In this document: in pieces, positions 8,697 to 16,030 of the stretch
How the letters are laid out: each line of letters starts with the position of its first letter
Position numbering within the stretch: the stretch's first letter is position 1
NCBI GenBank assembly: GCA_028565635.1
Contig: JAOXYB010025203.1
Coordinates: forward strand, 1 to 16,030
DNA length: 16,030 bases
Reading direction: 5' to 3'
Origin: Phoronis ovalis
Lineage: Eukaryota; Phoronida; Phoronidae
Translations under genes and position numbers: made by a program
Notes under the pieces: generated by a model
Databases searched by the model: none
What the model saw: the letters and a program-made list of their open reading frames with translations, nothing else
Told to the model about the DNA's origin: nothing

Positions 8697-9239
8697 TCTA
8701 TGCTTGTAAGCAAATAAGTTGACAATAAAAGGTAGCAGAAGCTACATACCATCCATTACCATGCATATCACACTTTAAAACAGCCTAAAAAAAGTACAAA
8801 CATCACAACAAAAAATACAACACTGCATTTAACTGAATGATCCTGTCGTTAACAGTGATACTGGGTAAACACATTCAATGGAAAAGGTATATTTGCTGTC
8901 ATAGACAGATTAACCTGATTTGTCTCTCTACAGTATGTATAGCTATGCTTCGAATATTTATAATACAAGCTAGATTGAAACACTTGTGAATTAACCACAA
9001 GCAATATTTAAAGCAAAATTTCAAAATACGTACCACCTGCCTGCAAATTTCATAAATAAACTAATAACCACAAATACCAGCATCATTATTGTAGGAACAC
9101 AGATGCCATATACTAAGCAAAATATCTCAATGTATACCAGGGTATATATAAATACCTTGCATCATAAATAATAATTTTACTATTTACACTTCATAATAAT
9201 TGCGAATTATGCAAGAATGCCAAAAAAAAAACTTCATGA

Positions 9240-9697
9240 CTACGTCCTATATGTTTTTATGACATCTTTTATTTGTTGTCGACAAATAGGACACAAGGCT
9301 CCCTTCTCCCGTTTTACCATAACAGCACATTCGTAGCACATGCACATGTGACCACACGTATACAGTACACAATCCACCGCTTTCTCGAAACACACCGTAC
9401 ACTCGCTCCCCATACCCAAATCAGCAGGTGGTGGGGACTGTGGTGTAGTAGGTAACGACTGTGTGACATGTGGTGGTCTGGGTGGAGGTGTCGGTGCCAT
9501 ATCTGACGAAACATTTGTTGTCATGGAAACAGCAGCAGATGCGCTAATGCTTCGATTTATTGGTGGCGGTCTAGGTGGTGCCATAGCTCCATGATTTGAA
9601 AACGGTAATTCTACACGTAAATTCAAGGAGTTTTCTAGAACATTTTCACTAGGCGATCGTCTTGGGGGAAGCCGTGGATTGGTATGTCTTGCTACAC
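9240..9697 (-). other. NEURL1: NEURL terminal exon: proline-rich segment, C3HC4 RING finger and stop
   Basis: After acceptor ATTATAG the exon encodes a basic/proline stretch (LPPRRSPSE), then several SH3-ligand-like clusters ([18 protein letters not shown]). The RING follows: CTVC, about 11 residues, [10 protein letters not shown], then CPICRQQ. The C-terminus [10 protein letters not shown] is nearly the family's universal ending. RING ligands by position are C479, C482, C494, H496, C500, C503, C515 and C518. The stop TAG lies at 9242-9240. The RING is the catalytic E2-binding module. All eight metal ligands are present, so an active ligase is expected. Confidence 0.95.
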
Positions 9698-12600
9698 CTA
9701 TAATACAGCTAAAATATAATTGCTTTCAATGCTCTTCAATGCACATGTGTTTATGGCATCTCAGATTTTTTCAGTTAAAAAAAAACATATATTATGACAC
9801 AAAACACCTGGATAATTTTCATAGAGCATAACATACTTTATTTAACCCTCATTTTATTTGCCACTCCAACATCTGTAGTGGCCATCCTGTTTACAAATAC
9901 AGAGGTAGTGGTTGGCACATATTTGACTAGATGGTAGCTTGGATGTGTATATGTAGGGTGGATTTCTAGACTTAATTTAAATATAATCTTGGCACATCAG
10001 CATCTATAAAATTAGATACAAGTTTTGAAAAACACAACATTTATTAAATTTGCATATACAACAAAGCACATGAATAAAGATATCACTATTTCATACCTAG
10101 CATTTTTATTTTCTGTGTATTTCCATAAACGTCGAAGAATGCCCACAGTGGAGTGGTTTTATCGACATGCATTAGAACAGCTACATGGTGACCATTCTTG
10201 CCATAATGTACTTCACCTATTGAACGAGAAAACAAATCTGTTAGAAAAAGCATTCTCCACCTTACTCCAGAGCTATAAATTGACTAGCTAACAGAGAATT
10301 TGCACTTTTAATTCCTGGCTGCTTAAAACTATATATTTTGTATTGAACAGAAACCAGAAGATAATTTAAACACATATAAATAAAAGTGTTTAAACAAGAC
10401 CAGAAAAATAAATACGAAGTTCAACTAGCAAAGAAGAAAAATTTAGTCCAAATACAGTTGGATACAAGGTAATTATACAAAATATTTGATTTGAAAGTCA
10501 AAACAGATAGGGTAACAACCTCAAACTAAACTTTATGATAACAGTTCAGGGCTTTCATTGGGCAAAACATTGAAATATAAAAGCTCTGTAAAATTATGAA
10601 GCGTCTTATATCAGACTTCCACTGTGTATGCATAATTACATGTCACAATAACTTTTGTATTGTTAAAAAGCATTACCTGTTATCCCAATGAAAGTTGAGT
10701 AATTATAATGAAGATGTTCCCTAAATAACACTTATGACTCCATCTAATCTGGAGATAATCGATGGACTGAAGTTGCAAGAAATGCAATCAGAGATGGATT
10801 GCATGTTTTGAAAACAGCAATGGGTCAGAAAGTTTCATATGCACTACAAACTACATTTAAAAGTTTTGTCTTCATACATATAATCCTTGAAATGCAGAAA
10901 ACTAAATGTAACAATTCTGATTTTCTAACCTCACCTTCATTTGTCAATGTAAAACTTAATTCGTCCCCAATATCTGCAGAGCTACAAACATCTTTATTGA
11001 CTACCCAATATTCTTTTCTATCCAGCAAATTATCAGAGTCATCCGGCAGCTCAGTAGGTTTAACATCAGAGGGGTTACAAGCAGTTAATCCAACAGCTAG
11101 CCCTCCAACATATACATGTTCAATGCCTAATATTTGTATAACAATTTTTTCACCACACCGTAACGGACGAGATGTGAACACAAAGCCATTGCAATATTCC
11201 TCTGGTACACGAGCAGCAATCATCTTGTCGGGCGACAAGTGAATATTGCGTCCATGAGTTGTGTCGAAAGGGAGTGGTATAAATGTGGTGTTTGCATGAT
11301 ATTTAAGAGGTGTGTTCATATTGTGTGGAGGTACTTCAATATTAATTGCAGCGAGTGATCGGTCTAGTTCAGGCACACTAGGCAAATGTAAAGCCCTTGG
11401 TGTTGCATTGTTCCTAGGTGGCGTAGCTACTGGTAACACTTGTGTTCCATCTGCAAAATAAAATGAGCATAACAAGAACTTTTATAAAGAACACAGACTT
11501 ACATTCTGTACACATGTAAATCCTCTGATAACATCTAGAATTGACAGTTTTTAAATACGTTTGATCTGACAGGCTCCACTGCTAGTTACTAGCAAAACAA
11601 TCAGCAACTAACGAGGGAATTTGCCCTTTATGAACAACTAGTAACTATCAATCAGAAATATGTATTAGCTAGATTTTGTAAAATATTGCAAACCTTTATT
11701 TTATCTCAGATAAATGTACATCAAGAACGTTTGATAAGGATTCATTCATTAGAGGAAATGTTTGCTCAGGTCCCTTGACATCTTAGATCTGTTATCATGT
11801 AAAATGCATAGCTTGGCTAATACCATATTTTTTTAAGGTTTCACTCTCAGTTTTGGTCTCAAATGCACCAAGGCATACTTCTACTTCGACCTATGCTTTA
11901 GTAATTAAAACTTAAAAAGATGGGCACAAAGTAGACATTTTTAAGAGTTAATACTCTAAACGTTACTAGTCATGAGGTTAAATAATTTTGAATTTGATCA
12001 CATGATCTGATAAAATGCCATTTTCCGAACCAAATTTAATAATTTGCATACAAAGGGTCTCAGATTTTAAAAATTTTACTTAAAAGTTCAGAAATTAAGA
12101 CTTGAAATTTTAAAGTCATGCTTTCTAAACTTTGAAACAAAGATTAAATTATGCGATGTTTTCTAATATCTGACTTCTATTTCCTAAATATTAAAATTTA
12201 AAAAAAACTCTTTCCAAAGTGGTTGCTAACTAAATCATGGAAACTGGTTTCAAACTTTTGCTTTGGAATCACATGCTTTAAAATATAACCTTTCTAAAAA
12301 TGTATATTTTACATTATTGTCTACATTTTCATTTCGACTAAGAAATGTAGGGAAGAAAGTTACACCATTGTCACAATGTATCTTGAGTCCTTAAAAAATT
12401 CTGTTACATGCCTTGAAAGTATAACTCTCGGTAATATAGGAAGTATTTATTTGACATCATATAAGCTTCTACTGAAAGTAAAGAAACCTTATGTTTATGA
12501 GAGGATGTAAGTTTTCATATTTAAGCGTTGTCAAAATACATTCAACATAGTTACACAATTACGCAAATTTATTCCATGGTTAACCTGTTACACATCGAAG

Positions 12601-13200
12601 ATATGTTCCTATTATATGTGGATCAAAAGTACACTGGAAGGTAAGTACTGTAGAAGCTGTACCTGTCTCTGCCATGTTAACTATAACAGTGACACTTACC
12701 AATGAATTCCACACTGACTGTGTTTCCATATATATCCAGTAACACCCAACACGGAATATTTGTTTGAACACCGCTGAAAAACACACCTTTATCTTCACCA
12801 TTTACACTGTAAACAACATCTCCATTGCGTGTTAACTGAACACACAAAATATTGCTCGCTTCGGCATAGCGTTCTCCTAATGCTTTTGCCCAATTTCCTG
12901 GTTTGTTAGTTAAATCTGGGCACGCATATCTTGGTAAATTTGCACTATTTAGCATATTTGGGTCATGACTAGTAAATCCAAATCTAAGTACACCACTCCA
13001 TGACGTAGAAGTTTCCACAAAACGAATGTAAATTTTTTCACCAACTTCCGTAGGCCGACTGCTAAAGCATATGCCTTTACAAAAACTTTCTACCCGCTTT
13101 GCACATCGCTTATTGGAGGATATCATAATATTTTCACTGTGAGTTGCGTGAAAATTTAGAGGACTTAATCGTCCTGTTCGACTGGTTTCATATGTAAGAC
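9240..13200 (-). CDS. NEURL1: Neuralized-type E3 ubiquitin ligase (NEURL1 family), partial: four 3' exons
   Basis: Exons in transcript order: 13200-12700, 11450-10935, 10216-10097, 9697-9240. All junctions are phase 1 with GT-AG splice sites. They give 531 residues from an initial split Gly codon, starting at acceptor TTCCTAG; human NEURL1 is about 574 residues, so roughly the first 40-60 are missing. Domains: NHR1 (about residues 14-165), linker, NHR2 (about 226-378), proline-rich stretch (about 415-470) and RING (479-518). Neuralized proteins bind the intracellular tails of Delta/Jagged through the NHR repeats. They use the RING to recruit an E2 and ubiquitinate the ligand, driving its endocytosis and so Notch signalling from the sending cell. 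No N-terminal MGN (myristoylation) exon was found in the window. The order NHR-NHR-RING separates it from NEURL4 and from LINCR/NEURL3. Confidence 0.95.
9698..10096 (-). other. NEURL last intron
   Basis: This 399-base intron lies between the NHR2-end exon and the RING exon. Its donor is GTATGA and its acceptor ATTATAG. An upstream TTTTAG near the 3' end could act as a minor acceptor. I see no genes or repeats in it. Confidence 0.85.
10097..11450 (-). other. NEURL1: NEURL exons encoding the inter-repeat linker and NHR2
   Basis: Exon 11450-10935 begins after TTTTGCAG. It encodes a Pro/Asn-rich linker, then [43 protein letters not shown] and [11 protein letters not shown]. The donor GTGAGG splits a Gly codon. 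Exon 10216-10097 (120 bases, after CAATAG) completes the repeat with [28 protein letters not shown], and donor GTATGA. The split within NHR2, just before the EVHYG strand, contrasts with the single-exon NHR1. The joined frame is open throughout, and each junction restores a Gly or Asp codon. Confidence 0.93.
10217..10934 (-). other. NEURL intron splitting NHR2
   Basis: This 718-base intron has donor GTGAGG and acceptor CAATAG. It is AT-rich and featureless, except that about 10285-10312 resembles 11592-11620 in the next intron (a shared AATTTGC(A/C)CTTT core). That may be a minor dispersed repeat. Confidence 0.85.
11451..12699 (-). other. NEURL intron between NHR1 and the NHR2 exon
   Basis: This 1,249-base intron has donor GTAAGT and acceptor TTTTGCAG. 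A short open stretch at 12580-12699 in the reverse direction runs on from the NHR1 exon, but it has no domain-like content and the clean donor precedes it. No repeat or RNA gene is recognised apart from the weak resemblance noted around 11592-11620. Confidence 0.8.
12700..13200 (-). other. NEURL1: NEURL exon encoding NHR1
   Basis: This 501-base exon has acceptor TTCCTAG (just above 13200) and donor GTAAGT (just below 12700). It encodes [15 protein letters not shown], the segment [41 protein letters not shown] and a SGVQTN...[10 protein letters not shown] ending. These are the ordered landmarks of a Neuralized homology repeat: a concanavalin-like beta sandwich that binds Notch ligands. The segment [20 protein letters not shown] matches the central block of NEURL1 NHR1. 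Both ends are phase 1, so the exon is a self-contained module. Confidence 0.93.
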
Positions 13201-16030
13201 CTAGGAAATAAAAAAGTGAGTTGGTATATATATACAAGTTATTACTTCGATGTGTTCACTATAAATTCGTAAAAAAGTAGAATGTTCACTATATAATACA
13301 AAATATCGATGTGCAACAAGACATCACTGATCAGGATTTGAGACATAAAACAAATCTAGCTGAATGAGCTCTTTTTCTCAAGTATGCATGCACAAGGAGA
13401 TAATTTTGCCTCAACAGCATTATCACATAGTATGAAAGCACCCATTATTTTGTAGTTTTGCATTTAACCATTATAGTTAAGAAAGTACTTGCTATATAAT
13501 TAAAAAAAAAGGTATCATCTGACATCATGTATGCATGACTGATTGACAGCTCTGCATAAACAAGAGTATTTATGCATGATAGTATGATGACAGCAGGGCA
13601 TGCACACATGATTGAACGACAGCATACATATGCAACTAGATATTCATTCACATCAATAAAATATTTTGTATGGACTGCTTATCCATAACAAAATCAGTGA
13701 GCCACAGAGTTTGTAATTGAACTAAGTTCAGTAAGGATTAAGCATACTATTTATTTACATATAGGGCATGGAAAGGAAGCTTATCAGTTAATTATCTCAT
13801 ATTTCCTGGAGGTAAAATAATACAGTTGTTGCAGTTATCAAGTAGTTCTTTTGCTTTTACAAGTTTAACATTCCAAATGATATAGATATAAATATGGCAG
13901 AATGATTTAAAATAGGACAAATCTTTGTTCTCTAGACACTATATATATATAAGGAAATATTTTGATTGGCAGGAACAAATAAAAGGTATGAGTATTATTC
14001 TAATTAGCCTTTTGTTATGATAAAGCAAGTACTTCCTGTCATCTGGTAGCCAAAACCTTAACAGCAACTAATAATAATTACTAAAACCACAGAGCTTGTT
14101 AACAATGATCACAGTACTATCAAGTATCACAATACTGTACTATATCACACAACAGTAAAAGATTGAAGATAAAAAAATCCAACATCCAGGATCTACATAT
14201 TACAATGGGTGAAAACAATATAAAATCAAAGTCAATCATCTTGCCCTTCTTTTACATTTTTAATACAAAGTTTTGTGAAAACATAAATGAGTGAGTTCAA
14301 GAACTTTTCAATAATTTATGACATGGTTGTAATTCCTTCGGATTTCCTTGTTTTGCCTTTTTATGAGAAGTATTCTATGGAGAGATGATAAGACAATGTT
14401 ATGACTTCTGTGTATTTACATACATGCACGTCATGGAAACATTATACATAATGAAACCATAAATTATTGCCACAGAATAATTTCTGAAGTTTCATAATCT
14501 TGTAACATGCACACAATTCCCACCTGATTTAACCTTTTTAGAAGTAATTGGATATGACAGGTAGTATATCCTGCTGATCAATCTTGACATGGACTACACA
14601 AGTATGTGTATGTGTGTCATGACAAGGACGTTCTCAACAATAAAATTGCAATGCAGACTATAAGGCTGTATGCATTTCATATGATTCAAGAGTTCAGAGA
14701 GGTGTAACAACTAATATCCGTGAGTTTGAATAATCTGTCTAAGAGACTGATTTTCTGGACCAAAAATATCAAACAAGACTTGGTGTAGGTTATCAAGGTT
14801 TGGCCCAAGTTTAAGGGATTATCTTCATTACCTTGATGTATATTTTAGGTGGGACAAACATACCAAGTCACCCGCATTTGGCGGCTGACACGCACCTAAT
14901 CTGCCGAATGCTTTTGCCCTGTCCCTGGCATCATTGTGGACGCTTGCCTCTGAGGATAAAAGTTTTATAGGATATACTAGTAATATGTACACCGAAAAGT
15001 TCACCAAATACCAATTATTTATCAATTCCTACATTTCCCAAATTACTATGCTTGTTCCTACAGACATGAAAAGTCAACAGTGTCCAAGTAATGGTCTTTG
15101 TTTTATGACATACTGTACACAAATTTCTATAAAAAACGAGTGACCTTCAGCAGGTTTCAATAGCTTCGACTTCTATAATTATACCCATAAATAAAGGTAC
15201 ATTATATTCCACAATATATCAAATGTTGTTGCAAAATGTTCCCCATAACATGTCCAGTTAAACACACTAAGAAACCTCATGGTTATGTGTGTGTTAGATG
15301 GGATGTTTCAACTAACAGTCTACCTAGTTCAACACATAACAGAATATGCATACTGTTTGTAAATGAAATAGTGCAGCAAAAACCTAGAGACAGTCTTCAC
15401 CCAAAGTCTTTATTTTTGCCAAACTCTGAAAGAAGTGTCATCAAAATATCTACACAATTTAAATATAACTTGATCATATTTTCTTTATAAAACATGCTAC
15501 ACGTCAAAGCTGGGAACCAGATTACAGCTGGACGGGCTAGACATTTTTCACATGGTTGATAAACTAATATTACAAGTGTGTTCAGGTGATTAAAAGAAGA
15601 GGTGCTACTAGCTGCTGTCTTAATGCCAGTTAAGATGCAGTAAAGGCTGAAAAGTACTGCGGCTAGGACAAGGTTTAATATATAGCACATGACTGGGCTA
15701 AACTGGTTCCAACTGGAAGGTCCTAATCCTACTCCCGCTCCTATCTAAAAATTATATATTTCATTTAGCAGCATACTAGTTACTAGTAGAGTCAGCTAGG
15801 GGCAGGGCTTTAACGTTTGAAAAGCCAAACTTTGAAATGTAATAGCACTTGACTACCTCGCATGAAATGAAAGTGAATACAGTTGTTCAGTACAACTGTC
15901 AGGTGTATTTCACTACACTTAATAACAACCAATTCACTCAAATTCATTGCTTCAAAAAATTCAAATGGACGACCGGAAACGGTATAGTGTTTTTATAATA
16001 TCATTGACAGAAGTCACATGAAGTTTATTC
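13201..16030. other. Region upstream of NEURL NHR1; no supported gene, presumed large 5' intron
   Basis: The NHR1 exon starts inside a codon, so an N-terminal NEURL exon must lie to the right. I searched the reverse strand for an ATG followed by a phase-1 donor and found no convincing candidate, so the exon is probably outside the window. The sequence is AT-rich with short TA runs (13225-13234, 13940-13951) and a 7-base-arm palindrome at 15774-15788. The only compositionally unusual part is 14864-14949. The longest open frames here have no protein-like pattern. Confidence 0.65.
14864..14949 (-). other. Possible exon (unassigned), GC- and CpG-richer patch
   Basis: On the reverse strand an 86-base open stretch is bounded by acceptor TCCTCAG and donor GTATGT. 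It reads EASVHNDARDRAKAFGRL followed by GACQPPNAGDL. Its composition stands out from the AT-rich surroundings. As bounded here it ends in phase 0, which does not fit the phase-1 start of the NEURL NHR1 exon. An internal donor (TTAG followed by GTGCGT) would end in phase 1 and would fit. No Met is in frame. It could be a NEURL 5' exon, another gene's exon or a repeat piece. I cannot choose. Confidence 0.2.

Larger units (their letters stand above)
8075..9239. other. Region between the two convergent stop codons: facing 3' untranslated regions
   Basis: This holds the 3' ends of the Schlafen (+) and NEURL (-) transcripts; no third gene is supported. It is AT-rich, without long open frames or protein-like composition. 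Poly(A) signals of both strands occur, clustered at 8677-8729. Another pair of - strand signals at 8241-8250 would, if used, take NEURL mRNA to within about 170 bases of the Schlafen stop. Confidence 0.7.

Noticed and set aside
10799-11242. Long + strand open frame
   Set aside because: It is antisense to the NEURL NHR2 exon, whose domain landmarks are unmistakable; the + frame has none.
12580-12801. Reverse open frame running past the NHR1 exon end
   Set aside because: The first part is the NHR1 exon in another frame; the GTAAGT donor at 12699 and the matching phase with the next exon explain the region.
13445-13651. Reverse open frame starting MNEYLVAYVCC as a NEURL first exon
   Set aside because: It ends without a phase-1 donor and lacks any NEURL N-terminal feature.
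15397-15690. 97-codon reverse open frame near the right end
   Set aside because: It has no recognisable domain and mixed hydrophobic composition as expected by chance in AT-rich DNA, with no supporting splice or start context.
1-16030. CRISPR array, tRNA or rRNA genes, bacterial-style operon, viral genes
   Set aside because: No regularly spaced identical repeats, cloverleaf-forming sequences, ribosome binding sites or virus-like proteins were seen on either strand.

Overview
The window is eukaryotic nuclear DNA from an animal. It is AT-rich, and its genes are split by many short GT-AG introns of about 300-1,250 bases. It holds two protein genes that converge tail to tail, plus scraps of several repeat families. 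Both genes belong to animal families (Schlafen and Neuralized). The compact introns and repeat style suggest an aquatic invertebrate, perhaps a lophotrochozoan such as a mollusc, but the phylum cannot be fixed from the sequence alone.

Left half, + strand (1102-8074): a Schlafen gene that I could assemble from ATG to stop as ten exons with compatible phases at every junction. The predicted product is 902 residues. It has the layout of the long (group III) Schlafens: a two-lobed Schlafen core, a linker domain, and a C-terminal superfamily-1 helicase-like ATPase with an intact Walker A (GPPGSGKT), an intact Walker B (IIIDEAQ) and the later helicase motifs. Two conserved features of the core are missing from my model. 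The ESxxVEF stretch with the two catalytic glutamates falls exactly at the exon 3/exon 4 junction and is absent. The cysteine pair of the zinc site is replaced by Pro-Gly. The SWADL-type motif of the linker is also strongly diverged.

Right half, - strand (9240-13200): the four 3' coding exons of a Neuralized (NEURL1-type) E3 ubiquitin ligase, which acts on Notch ligands. They encode NHR1, a linker, NHR2, a proline-rich stretch and the C-terminal RING, 531 residues in all. The N-terminal exon was not found and probably lies beyond the right edge. Every splice junction of this gene seen here is phase 1.

Between the genes (8075-9239) are the facing 3' untranslated regions. Poly(A) signals of both strands are interleaved around 8677-8729, so the two transcripts may overlap. 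The rest is intron or flank. Repeats include a roughly 30-base tandem array (1205-1500) with a related copy and a 14-G run upstream (about 205-420), a LINE-like 3' tail whose AATTC repeats touch the exon 3 splice acceptor (to 2480), a 21-base inverted repeat (4320-4449) and a MITE-like palindromic element (6450-6585). From 13201 to 16030 I find no supported gene, only a GC- and CpG-richer patch at 14864-14949 that might be an exon.

The two genes have unrelated jobs: nucleic-acid-directed cellular defence, and Notch-ligand ubiquitination. Nothing suggests that they act together. No CRISPR array, bacterial operon, tRNA, rRNA or viral gene was seen.
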